A stretch of DNA of 64,000 nt from Aphanothece cf. minutissima CCALA 015 (lineage in GTDB: Bacteria > Cyanobacteriota > Cyanobacteriia > PCC-6307 > Cyanobiaceae): NCBI GenBank assembly GCA_003003925.1, contig PVWP01000004.1:62001-126000 (forward strand). The letters are read 5' to 3'. Position numbers and translations under genes: made by a program. Below are positions 36,252-44,893 of the stretch, in pieces; the first letter of the stretch is position 1; each line of letters starts with the position of its first letter. Below the pieces are notes generated by a model, which was not told where the DNA came from, searched no databases, and worked only from the letters and a program-made list of their open reading frames with translations.

Positions 36252-36263
36252 GATGCCCAACCA
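36252..36263 (-). repeat. Inverted repeat, right copy (core GTTGGGC upstream of peroxiredoxin)
   Basis: The plus strand reads GATGCCCAACCA, the exact reverse complement of 35670-35681. On the minus strand this places GTTGGGC 22 bases before the peroxiredoxin ATG, where the 5' edge of an inserted integron cassette (G/TTRRRY) would be expected. No intact attC stem or attI was recognised further upstream. Confidence 0.75.
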
Positions 36264-36360
36264 GGACGTGTCCGGTGCCCCTTCGGCGGCCCCAGCTGCG
36301 ATGCCTTGACCGTCTGCGGCCAGCACGCCGGCGGGATGGTGGACTGAATCAATGGGGCGA

Positions 36361-37065
36361 TCACCGTGCTGACCTGAGCCGGCCGTCCTCCATTTCTATG
36401 GTCCGGTCCGCCACATCCAGGATGCGGCTGTCATGGGTCACGATCAGGATCGTGCAGCGCTGCTCCCGGGCCAGACGCTGCATCAATCCCACCACCTCCC
36501 TTCCGGAGCGACTGTCAAGGGCTGCGGTCGGCTCATCGGCCAGCACCAGAGGCGGACCGTTCACCAGGGCACGGGCAACGGCCACCCGCTGTTTCTGGCC
36601 TCCCGAGAGCTGGTCGGGGTAGGCGTGTCGGTGGGCCTCGAGCCCAACGGCGGCGAGCATCGACCCGGCCCGCTCCACCATGGCGTCGGCGTCAAGGTTG
36701 CCGCCCATCTCGAGCGCCATGCGCACGTTCTCCAGTGCCGTGAGGCTTCGGTGGAGGTTGTGGGCCTGGAAGATGTAGCCATGCTGCCTCCGCGCCAGGG
36801 TCAGCCGTTTCGGACCGGCCCCCATGAGTTCCTGGCCAAGGATTCGCAGACTTCCGTTCTGGGCCGATCTCAGGCCGCCGATAAGAGTGAGCAGGGTGGT
36901 CTTGCCGGAGCCGGAGGGGCCTGTGAGCAGCACGATCTCCCCGGCGTGGATCTCTAGGTCGATGCCGTCCAGCACCCGGCGCCGCAGAGAGCCTGCACCG
37001 AAGTGGTGCTGGAGCCCGCTGATGGCCACCACGGGTTCTTCGCGTGCAGGCAGGGAAGGCGCCAT
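36361..37065 (-). CDS. devA: DevA-type ABC transporter ATPase
   Basis: This 234-residue ATPase has Walker A GPSGSGKTTLLTLIGGL, the Q-loop YIFQAHNLHRSLTALENV, signature LSGGQKQRVAVARAL, Walker B LVLADEPTAALD and the H-loop VTHD. Together with the two genes upstream it forms a DevBCA exporter. In heterocyst-forming cyanobacteria that exporter moves glycolipids across the envelope, and in unicellular species its substrates are unknown. The ATG shares one base with the devC stop (TGATG). It is the last gene of the operon. Confidence 0.93.
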   Translation of the reverse strand: MAPSLPAREEPVVAISGLQHHFGAGSLRRRVLDGIDLEIHAGEIVLLTGPSGSGKTTLLTLIGGLRSAQNGSLRILGQELMGAGPKRLTLARRQHGYIFQAHNLHRSLTALENVRMALEMGGNLDADAMVERAGSMLAAVGLEAHRHAYPDQLSGGQKQRVAVARALVNGPPLVLADEPTAALDSRSGREVVGLMQRLAREQRCTILIVTHDSRILDVADRTIEMEDGRLRSAR

Positions 37066-38258
37066 CAGAACAGCTCCGCCGGATCCGCGCCCTGGAGCCG
37101 GCGGCTGGCGATGGCGCCGGAGGCCAGGCACATCAGCAGGGTGAGGCCGAAGACCAGGAGGGCCCGCGGAGCGGTCATGGCGATGGGCAGGGCGGTGGCC
37201 TGGGCCGCCAGGGCATAGAGGCCCAGCTGGATGGTCGCCCCGGGAAGGAACCCAAGAGCCGCCAGCACCAGGGCCTGCTCCACCACAACCAGGAGCAGAT
37301 AGCGCTGGCGGAAGCCCATGGCCCGGAAGGTGGCGTACTCGCCCAGATGGGCGTTCACGTCGGTGGTCAGCACCTGGAAGACGATGACCACGCCCACCAG
37401 GAAGGCCATGGCCGTGCCGAGCCCGAAGATCACACCAATGGGGCTGGCCGTGCGCCAGTAGTTCTCCTCGAAGCGGACGTACTCGGCCAGGGTCAGTACC
37501 CGGACGTCCTCAGGCAGGTATCTGTCAATCGCGGCCGCCACCCGCTGTGGATCGACCCCGGGCTGGAGACGCAGCAGTCCGAGGCTGAGGCTGCCCGGAT
37601 CCCGCATCGGGAACAGACGCAACAGGCTCTGGTCGCCCATCACCAGCGTGGCATCTGCGCCGAAGGACGCCCCGAGGGTGAACAGACCGGCGATGGTGAG
37701 GCTGCGCCTCTCGGCTTCGGTGCTCACGCTGTGGCCCTGCTCCAGCCGGGCGATGGTCCGGGCGTAGGAGCCGCGGGCCAGACGATCGAACAGCACGGTG
37801 TCGGGCAGCTTGAGACGGTCGCGCTGGCGGTTCAGCTCCGGCAGGTTCAGCACGCGGGCGTCGGGGTCCACACCCAGCACCTGGACGGTGGCGTTCTGGC
37901 GTGTCTGGGGATTGCGCCAGGTGAGGTTCTGGAGGTAGATGCCCTGCCCATGGGCCACGCCGGGTACGTCCGTCGCCTGGAGCAGGCGCCGTCGCGGGAA
38001 GGTGGAGAGGTTCTGGAGGTTCTGGGCCTTCGGGCTGAGCAGCACCAGATCGGCCGCGAATGCACGGTTGAGCTGAGTGTTGGCGTCGTAAAGGGCGGCC
38101 TGGAAGCCCAGCTGGGTGAACATGAGTACGTCGGCGAAGGTAATGCCGGCCACGGCCACGGCCAGGCGGCTGCGGTCGTGGCGCAGTTGCCGCCACCCCA
38201 GGGGAATGCGCTGGCCCCCACGGCGGACCAAGGCCGCCAATCGGTCGCGAACCGTCAT
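37065..38258 (-). CDS. devC: DevC-type ABC exporter permease
   Basis: This 397-residue MacB/FtsX-like permease starts IPLGWRQLRHDRSRLAVAV with a first membrane helix (about 31-55, AGITFADVLMFTQLGFQAAL). A large periplasmic domain follows, then three C-terminal helices (about 275-305, 320-350 and 360-385). DevC-specific stretches include LYDANTQLNRAFAADLVLLS, FEENYWRTASPIGVIF and HLGEYATFRAMGF. It is the membrane subunit of the exporter and links DevA with the adaptor DevB. Both its start and stop overlap the neighbouring genes, so the three proteins are coupled. Confidence 0.93.
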   Translation of the reverse strand: MTVRDRLAALVRRGGQRIPLGWRQLRHDRSRLAVAVAGITFADVLMFTQLGFQAALYDANTQLNRAFAADLVLLSPKAQNLQNLSTFPRRRLLQATDVPGVAHGQGIYLQNLTWRNPQTRQNATVQVLGVDPDARVLNLPELNRQRDRLKLPDTVLFDRLARGSYARTIARLEQGHSVSTEAERRSLTIAGLFTLGASFGADATLVMGDQSLLRLFPMRDPGSLSLGLLRLQPGVDPQRVAAAIDRYLPEDVRVLTLAEYVRFEENYWRTASPIGVIFGLGTAMAFLVGVVIVFQVLTTDVNAHLGEYATFRAMGFRQRYLLLVVVEQALVLAALGFLPGATIQLGLYALAAQATALPIAMTAPRALLVFGLTLLMCLASGAIASRRLQGADPAELF

Positions 38259-39343
38259 CGCTGGATCCGTGCGGTGACCTGGAGGTTGGTGAGGGCTGCC
38301 GCCCGCCGGCTGCTGGCAGGGGTCAGCAGGGCCCGCACCTCCACCACCCGGCTGTCGTTGTTGGCACTGGGGTCGGTGTTGATCAGGGTCTGACGCTTCA
38401 CCATGGCGCCGATGCGGCTGACGCGAGCTTCCAGCGGCTGGCTAAGGGCCGGGCTGGTGATGGTCACAGGAGCGCCCAGGCGCACCCTGGGCACATCGCT
38501 CTGGTACACCTCGGCCACCACCTGCATCGCATCGGTGCGCCCCATCTGGACCACCCCCTCGCTGTCGAGGGCCTCGCCGGGCCGGCTCAGCACGCTCAGG
38601 ATCCTGCCGCTGATGGGCGCGCGCACCAGGCTGTCCTCACGCTCAGCCAGCACCCGCACCAGGGCGGCACCCGCCTGGTCGCGCTGACGGCGGGCGGCAG
38701 CCACATCCAGCCCAACGGCTTCGGGTACCCCTGCGGCAGCCTGGGAGCGCAGCAGAAGGGCCCTGGCCTCCGCCAGCTGGGCCCCCACCGTCTCACGGTC
38801 CAGGCGCTTGGCATCCCGGAGGGAGGCTGAGACGGCGCCATTCACGAAAAGCGACTGGTGGCGGTTCTCCTCCAGGCGGGCCGTGCGGAATTCGGCTTCG
38901 AGGCGTTCCACCCTGGCCTGCTGCACCAGTTCCTCACGGCGCTGGTCGGCGGCGGCCACCGCCAAGCGGGCCTCAGCCAGCCGCAGCTGGGCCTCCGCCT
39001 CCTGAACGGCGGCCTCAAGCCGGGGCTGGCTGTCGAGCACGGCGATAACGCTGCCGCTCTCCACCCGGTCCCCCTCTTCCACCCGGAGCTGGCGGATGCG
39101 GGCCGGTGCGCCTCCCGGGGAGGCGGCGGGAGGGGCCACCGTCACCACGGCTCCGACCGGTTCGAGGCGTCCGAGGGTGGTGACGCTGCTGGGTGGCGTG
39201 TCCGGATTCAGGGCGGGGGTGGTCTCCGGCCTTGGCGCCGTGCCGCCCCGATGGATGAGGACGGCCAAGCCGATCCCGAGGGCCAGGGTGGAGGTGGCGA
39301 GCCAGGGCTTCAACGGCCGGGGAGCCGGAAGGGGCTGGTCCAT
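38255..39343 (-). CDS. devB: DevB-type HlyD-family adaptor protein
   Basis: This 362-residue periplasmic adaptor has one N-terminal membrane segment (about 14-30), then a biotinyl-lipoyl-like domain (TTLGRLEPVGAVVTVAPPAA) and two helical arms rich in alanine, glutamine and glutamate (about 95-220). The second lipoyl half reads LVRAPISGRILSVLSRPGEAL, and a beta-barrel ends in VEVRALLTPAS. It bridges DevC to an outer-membrane TolC-like channel, which is not in the window. The ATG at 39343 is chosen. It is the first gene of the operon and faces the TetR regulator gene across 134 bases. Confidence 0.92.
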   Translation of the reverse strand: MDQPLPAPRPLKPWLATSTLALGIGLAVLIHRGGTAPRPETTPALNPDTPPSSVTTLGRLEPVGAVVTVAPPAASPGGAPARIRQLRVEEGDRVESGSVIAVLDSQPRLEAAVQEAEAQLRLAEARLAVAAADQRREELVQQARVERLEAEFRTARLEENRHQSLFVNGAVSASLRDAKRLDRETVGAQLAEARALLLRSQAAAGVPEAVGLDVAAARRQRDQAGAALVRVLAEREDSLVRAPISGRILSVLSRPGEALDSEGVVQMGRTDAMQVVAEVYQSDVPRVRLGAPVTITSPALSQPLEARVSRIGAMVKRQTLINTDPSANNDSRVVEVRALLTPASSRRAAALTNLQVTARIQR

Positions 39344-39371
39344 GGACGGATCCTGATGGGAGCTTGTCCAA

Positions 39372-39386
39372 ACTAAACCGTATAGT
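39372..39386. promoter_or_regulatory. Putative TetR operator (15-bp imperfect palindrome)
   Basis: ACTAAACCGTATAGT has half sites ACTAAA and TATAGT (five of six bases symmetrical) around CCG. It covers the -10 box proposed for devBCA and lies in the shared region between devB and the divergent TetR gene. Repressor binding here would block the exporter promoter. Inferred from symmetry and place. Confidence 0.5.
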
Positions 39387-39399
39387 CCAGCTTTGACAA
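39372..39399 (-). promoter_or_regulatory. Candidate devBCA promoter
   Basis: On the minus strand TTGTCA (39399-39394) and TTTAGT (39377-39372) are spaced by 16 bases, about 30 bases before the devB ATG. The plus strand at 39393-39398 reads TTGACA, a possible -35 for the regulator, so the two promoters would overlap. Confidence 0.45.
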
Positions 39400-39477
39400 G
39401 CGACACTCGAGCCTGTTGAAGTCATCCCACCCTCCCCATGGCCCGTCAGGAGCCCCCAAGGCCCGTCGGGCGCCACG

Positions 39478-40146
39478 ATGGATCCATTGATGTCTTCCGC
39501 TTTGCCCCCTTCCGTCCGGCAGCTCTCAGGGGAGAAGGCGGCCGCCATCCTGGCCGGCGCGATGCAGGAGTTCCTGGCACATGGCTACGCCGCCACAAGC
39601 ATGGACCGGGTTGCCCGCGCCGCCGGCGTCTCCAAGGCCACGGTCTACAGCCATTTCGCCGACAAAGAGTCGCTGTTCAAGGCCCTCACCCGCCACATGA
39701 TCGAGCGGGACTTCGCCCTCCTCTTCGGGGGTGATGACGCGGAGGCCCTGCCAGCCGACCCCCGCCAGGCCATGCACATGCTGGCCCGCCGCATGTTGGA
39801 TGTGCACCACACATACCCGGAGTTTCTGGCCTTTCTGCGGCTGCTGATCGGTGAGTCGGACCGCTTCCCTGCCCTGGCACAGGGGTTCATGACCCAGATC
39901 CACCAGAAAAGCTTCCTGGCCCTCACCGAACTCGTGGGCGCATGCCAGGGGCCCCGGCAGGGGGATCCCACCCTCCTGGCCTGGGTGTTTCTCGGTTCCC
40001 TGATCCATGTGGTGATGTGTCAGGACATGCTCCACGGCAAGGAGGTCATGCCCGTGGATCGGGAGGCCTTCGCCACGGGCCTGGTGGAGCTGCTCTGCCC
40101 AGACCCGGCGGGAGCTCCAAAGTCCGGTGCCCGGTTCGGACGCTGA
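39478..40146 (+). CDS. TetR/AcrR-family transcriptional regulator
   Basis: This 222-residue regulator has an N-terminal helix-turn-helix (AAAILAGAMQEFLAHGYAAT, MDRVARAAGVSKATVYSHFA, DKESLFKAL) and a larger C-terminal ligand-binding domain of the AefR-like kind (TYPEFLAFLRLLIGESDRFP). It is divergent from devBCA and should repress that operon and itself until a small molecule binds. A palindrome over the devBCA promoter supports this. An ATG at 39490 is an alternative start. It converges on the methyltransferase gene. Confidence 0.92.
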   Translation: MDPLMSSALPPSVRQLSGEKAAAILAGAMQEFLAHGYAATSMDRVARAAGVSKATVYSHFADKESLFKALTRHMIERDFALLFGGDDAEALPADPRQAMHMLARRMLDVHHTYPEFLAFLRLLIGESDRFPALAQGFMTQIHQKSFLALTELVGACQGPRQGDPTLLAWVFLGSLIHVVMCQDMLHGKEVMPVDREAFATGLVELLCPDPAGAPKSGARFGR

Positions 40147-40222
40147 TCCAACCGTCCCCACCTTGCCCTGCCCAGGCTGCCGCTGCAGGCCGCCGCCACC
40201 CCAGTCGCCGGACCCCCTGTTC

Positions 40223-40984
40223 CTACGCCGGGCCCAGACGTGAAGCCTTGAGGGTCAGGGGCCAGTGGATGCGCCGCCCCAGCGCCGTCTCCCCCCAGGC
40301 GGCCGCCAGGGCCGGACGCAGCAGCTCCAGGGGGTCGCGGCCGAGGGCGGCCCGGTAGCGGGCGCTGGCCGACCAGCTGGCGCAGTAGCCCAGCAGCTGC
40401 TCCAGGGTCCAGTCGGCTTCCATGGCGAACGACGGGGCCGGCAGGGCCGTGAAGGGCAGCGCCAGGTCGCGGTAGCCGTTCTCCACCAGCGCCTTCTCGG
40501 GGGGCCAGTAGGGCCCGACGATGTCGGCGTAGAACTGCTGCAGCAGGGCATCGGGCGCCTCGCCCTCCAGGTGGGGGATGCCGTAGCTCCAGACCGCCAG
40601 CACGCCGCCGGGGCGCAGCACCCGCTCCACCTCGGCGAAGAACCGGGGCCGATCGAACCAGTGCAGCGCCTGGGCCACCGTGGCCAGGTCCACGCTGTCG
40701 GTCTCGAGGCCGGAGCTCTCCGCCGGCGCCTGCCGGTAGTGCACGCCGGGGTGGGGGCGGGCGGCGGCGAGCTGGCCGGCGCTGGCATCGGTGGCCACCA
40801 CCGCGTCGAAATGGTCGGCCAGGGCGATGGCGGCCTGACCCGTTCCGGTGGCGCAGTCCCAGGCCTGCCGGCGTGTGGGGGCCACCCCGGTCAGCCAGGT
40901 GAACAGGGGCGCCGGATAGGTGGGCCGGTAGTGGGCGTAGGCCCCGGAGACGGAGCCGAAGTGGTCGGTGAAGCTGCCGCTCAT
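40223..40984 (-). CDS. Class I SAM-dependent methyltransferase
   Basis: This 253-residue protein begins FTDHFGSVSGAYAHYRPTYP, followed by SAM motif I WDCATGTGQAAIALADHF, the acidic VVATDASAGQLAAA, the post-I block VDLATVAQALHWFDRPRFF and VLRPGGVLAVWSYG. This is the Methyltransf_11 group, similar to trans-aconitate or ubiquinone-type methyltransferases; the acceptor is unknown. It lies downstream of rpsD on the same strand, but a strong hairpin terminator stands between them, so it probably has its own promoter. Confidence 0.85.
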   Translation of the reverse strand: MSGSFTDHFGSVSGAYAHYRPTYPAPLFTWLTGVAPTRRQAWDCATGTGQAAIALADHFDAVVATDASAGQLAAARPHPGVHYRQAPAESSGLETDSVDLATVAQALHWFDRPRFFAEVERVLRPGGVLAVWSYGIPHLEGEAPDALLQQFYADIVGPYWPPEKALVENGYRDLALPFTALPAPSFAMEADWTLEQLLGYCASWSASARYRAALGRDPLELLRPALAAAWGETALGRRIHWPLTLKASRLGPA

Positions 40985-41003
40985 CTGCCTGGCCTCAGAA
41001 CAA

Positions 41004-41046
41004 AGCCGTCCGCGTCCATACCTAGCGGCAGCGGACGCGGACGGCT
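41004..41046 (-). terminator. Rho-independent terminator of rpsD
   Basis: A perfect 14-bp inverted repeat (AGCCGTCCGCGTCC with its complement) has a 15-base loop and, on the minus strand, is followed by TTTGTTCT. It lies 46 bases after the rpsD stop. The T-rich end favours termination of minus-strand transcripts. Confidence 0.75.
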
Positions 41047-41092
41047 CACCGCCGCAGGCGAACCGGCGGCGGCTGTGGCAGGGGGACGGGGC

Positions 41093-41701
41093 TCAGACCT
41101 TGCGGCTGTAGAACTCCACCACCAGCAGTTCGTTGATCTCGAGGGCGACCCATTCGCGCTCGATGCGGCCGCCCACCTTGGCGGTCATCTTGGCCTTGTC
41201 GAACTCAAGGTGGGGCGGGATGTTGGCCAGGCCGGGGAAAGCCAGGTTGGCTTCTGCGAGGGCCTTGCTGCACTTGCGCTCGCGGATGGCGACGACGTCG
41301 CCGGCCTTGCACTGGTAGCTGGGGATGTCCACCACCCGGCCGTTCACGGTGACGTGGCCATGGTTCACCAGCTGGCGGGCGCCGGGAACGGTGGGGCCGA
41401 GGCCGAGGCGGAAACAGATGTTGTCGAGTCGGTTCTCGAGCAGCTTGAGCAGGTTGGTTCCGGTGGAACCCTCCTGGGCACGGGCTTTCTTCACGTAGCG
41501 CACCAGCTGACGTTCGGAAATGCCGTAGTTGAAACGCAGTTTCTGCTTTTCTTCGAGACGGATCGCGTATTCGGAGCGCTTGCGACGGGCTTGGCCGTGC
41601 TGACCGGGGGGGTAAGACCGTTTGGCGGCCTTACGGGTGAGACCGGGAAGGTCCCCCAAGCGCCGCGTGATCCTCAGGCGAGGGCCGCGGTAGCGAGACA
41701 T
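41093..41701 (-). CDS. rpsD: 30S ribosomal protein S4
   Basis: This 202-residue protein starts [20 protein letters not shown], then [39 protein letters not shown] and the S4 RNA-binding domain [39 protein letters not shown]. It is a primary 16S rRNA-binding protein that nucleates the small subunit. The ATG at 41701 matches the cyanobacterial start. It stands alone, diverging from yidD and followed by a terminator. Confidence 0.98.
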   Translation of the reverse strand: MSRYRGPRLRITRRLGDLPGLTRKAAKRSYPPGQHGQARRKRSEYAIRLEEKQKLRFNYGISERQLVRYVKKARAQEGSTGTNLLKLLENRLDNICFRLGLGPTVPGARQLVNHGHVTVNGRVVDIPSYQCKAGDVVAIRERKCSKALAEANLAFPGLANIPPHLEFDKAKMTAKVGGRIEREWVALEINELLVVEFYSRKV

Positions 41702-41886
41702 AAGGGAAGGTGACGAAGGTGGACGTTGCGGCCCTGGGGCCAGACGGGGCGGCTCGCGGCTGCGGCATGCTGGAGGAACCCGCAGGCCTGCGCGTGCTGC
41801 GCCAACCACCCACCCTAGGCGGCGACGGTCCCGGCCTTCTCCAGGGCGCCCTGCCGGCCGCTCCGGCCTCCCCCCTCTCCGCCGCC

Positions 41887-42099
41887 GTGGCCGCCCTGCT
41901 GCTGGGCCTGATCCGTGCCTACCGGCGCTGGATCTCCCCCCTGCTGGGCCCCCGCTGCCGCTTCATTCCCAGCTGCAGCGCCTACGGGCTGGAGGCGATC
42001 AGCCGCCACGGACCCTGGCGCGGCGGCTGGCTGACCGTGACGCGCGTCTGCCGCTGCCACCCCTTCACCCCCTGCGGCTGCGACCCGGTCCCGGACTGA
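41887..42099 (+). CDS. yidD: Membrane protein insertion efficiency factor YidD
   Basis: This 70-residue protein from the GTG at 41887 starts [20 protein letters not shown] and has [20 protein letters not shown] and a C-terminal [17 protein letters not shown], the full YidD pattern. It assists YidC-dependent membrane insertion. The frame is open upstream (ATG 41767, GTG 41710), but that part is poorly conserved and proline-rich. In many bacteria yidD sits between rnpA and yidC; here it is separate from them by about 7 kb. The stop overlaps the next ATG (TGATG). Confidence 0.88.
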   Translation: MAALLLGLIRAYRRWISPLLGPRCRFIPSCSAYGLEAISRHGPWRGGWLTVTRVCRCHPFTPCGCDPVPD

Positions 42100-42365
42100 T
42101 GCAGGAACTGCTGCTGTTCTCCCGCCAGGGCTGTTGCCTGTGCGAAGGCCTCGAGGAGAAGCTGGGGGCCCTCGATCCCCCCCAGCTCCTGCAGGTGATC
42201 GATGTGGACACCGATCCGGCCCTGCAGGGGCGCTACGGGCTGGCCGTGCCCGTGCTGGCGGTGCCGGCCGGAGCCGACGGCCCCCTGCGGGAGCTTCCCC
42301 GGGTGTCCCCGCGGCTGGCGGGAGCCCAGCTGCAGGCCTGGCTGATCAAGCAGGGCGTGCGCTGA
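42099..42365 (+). CDS. Glutaredoxin-like thioredoxin-fold protein (DUF836)
   Basis: This 88-residue protein starts [20 protein letters not shown], where CCLC matches the CxxC redox site of glutaredoxin-like DUF836 proteins. [20 protein letters not shown] follows, with the cis-proline of the fold (VPV). It is probably a small cytosolic dithiol protein. Its ATG overlaps the yidD stop, and murE follows ten bases later, so yidD, this gene and murE form one plus-strand operon. Confidence 0.85.
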   Translation: MQELLLFSRQGCCLCEGLEEKLGALDPPQLLQVIDVDTDPALQGRYGLAVPVLAVPAGADGPLRELPRVSPRLAGAQLQAWLIKQGVR

Positions 42366-42375
42366 GCGTCACGCT

Positions 42376-43950
42376 ATGACAGGCGCCAGCTCCGTCCCGC
42401 CGGACGCCGCCGGCGCCGCCATGTCACCGCTGCTTCAGCCGCTCCTGCAACAGGTGGGCCTGCCGCCGCTACCCGACCCCACCGGCGCCCTGGCCCAGGC
42501 GGTGGTCAGCGGCGTCAGCTGCGATTCCCGCCGCGTCGGCGCCGGCACCCTGTTCGTGGGCCTGCCCGGCACGGCGGTGGATGGCGGCAGCTTCTGGCCC
42601 GAGGCGCTGGCCGCCGGCGCGGTGGCGGCGGTGATCGGGCCGGCGGCGGCCGCCGTACGGCCCCCGGCCCCCGGCGATCCGGTGCTGGTGGTGGACCCCC
42701 CCCTGGCCCTCTGGGCCGGTCGTCTGGCGGCGGAGTTCTGGGGCCAGCCCAGCCGTCGCCTGGCGCTGATCGGCGTCACCGGCACGAACGGCAAGACCAC
42801 CACCACTTACCTGATCGAGCACCTGGCGGCGGCGGCGGGCCACCCCTCAGCCCTGTTCGGCACCCTGCAGAACCGCTGGCCGGGCTACAGCGCCACGGCC
42901 ACCCACACCACCGCCTTCGCCGATCTGCTGCAGGCCGACCTGGCCCAGGCCGTGGCCGCCGGCAGCGGCATCGCCGCCATGGAGGTGAGCTCCCACGCCC
43001 TCGATCAGGGGCGGGTGGCCGGCTGTCGCTTCGCCGGAGCGGTGTTCACCAACCTCACCCAGGACCACCTCGACTACCACCTGACAATGGAGGCCTACTT
43101 CGAGGCCAAGGCGCGGCTGTTCGCCCCAGGCCTGCTCGATGGCGGCGCTGTGGTCAACGTGGACGACCCCTGGGGGGCCCGCCTGGCCGAACGGCTGACC
43201 GCAGCCGGCCCGGAAGCCGGCGCCGGCCCCTGCTGGCGCAGTTCCCTGGAGGATGCGGCGGTGGAGCTGCACATCAGTGATCTGGTGATGGGTGCCGACG
43301 GGGTCAGCGGCCGCCTGCACAGTCCGCTCGGGGAGGGGGCCTTCCGCTCGCCCCTGGTGGGCCGCTTCAACCTGATGAACCTGCTGGAGGCGGTGGGGGC
43401 CCTGCTGCAGCAGGGTCTGGCCCTGCCGCCGCTGCTCGATGGCCTGGCCAGCTTCCGGGGTGTGCCTGGACGCATGGAGCGGGTGGGCGGGCCGGCGGGG
43501 GCTCCCCTGCCGTCGGTGCTGGTGGATTACGCCCACACCCCCGACGGCCTCGCCAATGCCCTGGCCGCCTGCCGGCCGTTTTGCCAGGGTCGGCTGATCT
43601 GTGTGTTCGGCTGCGGCGGTGACCGGGACCGCACCAAGCGTCCCCTGATGGCGGAGATCGCCGCCCGCCTCGCCGACGCGGTGGTGGTGACCTCCGACAA
43701 CCCCCGCACCGAGGATCCCCAGCGGATCCTCGCTGACGTAGTGGCGGGGATCCCCGCCGGCACCGAACTGGTGGTGGAGGGGGACCGGGCCGCGGCGATC
43801 GCCGCCGCCATCGCTGCGGCGGCGCCCGACGACCTGGTGCTGATCGCCGGCAAGGGCCATGAGGATTACCAGATCCTCGGCACCACCAAGGTGCATTTCG
43901 ATGACCGGGAGGAGGCCGCCCGGGCGCTGCAGGTCCGCGTCGCTGGCTGA
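42376..43950 (+). CDS. murE: UDP-MurNAc-tripeptide synthetase (meso-diaminopimelate-adding)
   Basis: This 524-residue Mur ligase has [20 protein letters not shown], the ATP loop [65 protein letters not shown] and [15 protein letters not shown]. It also has [11 protein letters not shown], whose DNPR motif selects meso-diaminopimelate. It adds the third residue of the peptidoglycan stem peptide. The ATG at 42376 is used; an internal ATG at 42421 is possible. Confidence 0.96.
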   Translation: MTGASSVPPDAAGAAMSPLLQPLLQQVGLPPLPDPTGALAQAVVSGVSCDSRRVGAGTLFVGLPGTAVDGGSFWPEALAAGAVAAVIGPAAAAVRPPAPGDPVLVVDPPLALWAGRLAAEFWGQPSRRLALIGVTGTNGKTTTTYLIEHLAAAAGHPSALFGTLQNRWPGYSATATHTTAFADLLQADLAQAVAAGSGIAAMEVSSHALDQGRVAGCRFAGAVFTNLTQDHLDYHLTMEAYFEAKARLFAPGLLDGGAVVNVDDPWGARLAERLTAAGPEAGAGPCWRSSLEDAAVELHISDLVMGADGVSGRLHSPLGEGAFRSPLVGRFNLMNLLEAVGALLQQGLALPPLLDGLASFRGVPGRMERVGGPAGAPLPSVLVDYAHTPDGLANALAACRPFCQGRLICVFGCGGDRDRTKRPLMAEIAARLADAVVVTSDNPRTEDPQRILADVVAGIPAGTELVVEGDRAAAIAAAIAAAAPDDLVLIAGKGHEDYQILGTTKVHFDDREEAARALQVRVAG

Positions 43951-44002
43951 GCAGGGGGGAGATCGGTCGATAGGGTGAGCCCTCTTCAGGCCATCCCCAG
44001 CC

Positions 44003-44743
44003 ATGACCGCTCCCGTTCCCATGCCGAAGCGGTTCCTGGCGGAACTGCTCGGCACGTTCTGGCTGGTGTTCGGAGGCTGTGGCAGTGCGGTCCTGGCGGC
44101 CGTGTTCCCCTACGGCCAGGGGGAGTCCAATCCGCTGGGACTGGGATTCCTCGGGGTGGCCCTGGCCTTCGGTCTGACCCTGCTGACGATGGCCTACGCC
44201 ATCGGCCATGTCTCCGGCTGCCACATCAATCCGGCTGTGAGCTTCGGTCTGTGGGCCAGTGGCCGCTTCCCCGGCTCGGCCCTGCTGCCCTACGTCGTCG
44301 CCCAGGTGCTGGGCGGTGTCCTGGCCGGTGGGCTTCTTTACGGCATCGCCAGCGGCCGCAAGGGGTTTGAGCTGATCGGCAGCAACCCCCTGGCCACCAA
44401 CGGCTTCGGCGCCCATTCCCCGGGTGGCTACGGCTTCTGGGCGGCACTGATCATCGAGGTGCTGCTGACCTTCTTCTTCCTGCTGGTGATCCTGGGCTCC
44501 ACCCACCGTGACGCGATCAAGGACTTCGCCGGGGTGCCGATCGGCCTGTCGCTGGTGCTCATCCACCTGATCAGCATTCCGGTGACGAACACCTCGGTGA
44601 ACCCGGCCCGCAGCACCGGGGTGGCCCTCTGGGTGGGGGGTGAGGCGATCGGTCAGCTGTGGCTGTTCTGGCTGGCTCCGATCGTGGGCGCGCTCCTGGC
44701 GGGCTGGGTGCAGCGCCATCTGCTGGAGGCCGGGGAGCACTGA
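44003..44743 (+). CDS. aqpZ: Aquaporin Z
   Basis: This 246-residue six-helix channel starts [20 protein letters not shown] and has the two NPA boxes [11 protein letters not shown] and [15 protein letters not shown]. The narrow filter residues of AqpZ (His in [10 protein letters not shown], Thr and Arg in the second box) indicate a water rather than glycerol channel. It acts in the plasma membrane in osmotic adjustment. It follows murE by 52 bases and precedes a small mechanosensitive channel gene, which also fits an osmotic role. Confidence 0.95.
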   Translation: MTAPVPMPKRFLAELLGTFWLVFGGCGSAVLAAVFPYGQGESNPLGLGFLGVALAFGLTLLTMAYAIGHVSGCHINPAVSFGLWASGRFPGSALLPYVVAQVLGGVLAGGLLYGIASGRKGFELIGSNPLATNGFGAHSPGGYGFWAALIIEVLLTFFFLLVILGSTHRDAIKDFAGVPIGLSLVLIHLISIPVTNTSVNPARSTGVALWVGGEAIGQLWLFWLAPIVGALLAGWVQRHLLEAGEH

Positions 44744-44893
44744 TCGGCGCCTTTCCGTCCCCCGCTCGGACGGGCCCTGTCAGGGAAAGGCGATCAATGG
44801 TGTGGAGGATGTCGGAAGATTTCCGGACGAATCGCTGCAGATCTGCATCAGCGTTGATACGTTGATCCGGATTGAAATGCCCTCTCTGGTCTG

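Noticed and set aside
35670..36263. Peroxiredoxin segment as a transposon or MITE bounded by terminal inverted repeats
   Set aside because: The repeats are short, contain integron core sequences rather than known transposon ends, and no flanking target-site duplication is visible. The asymmetrical hairpin at one end fits attC better.
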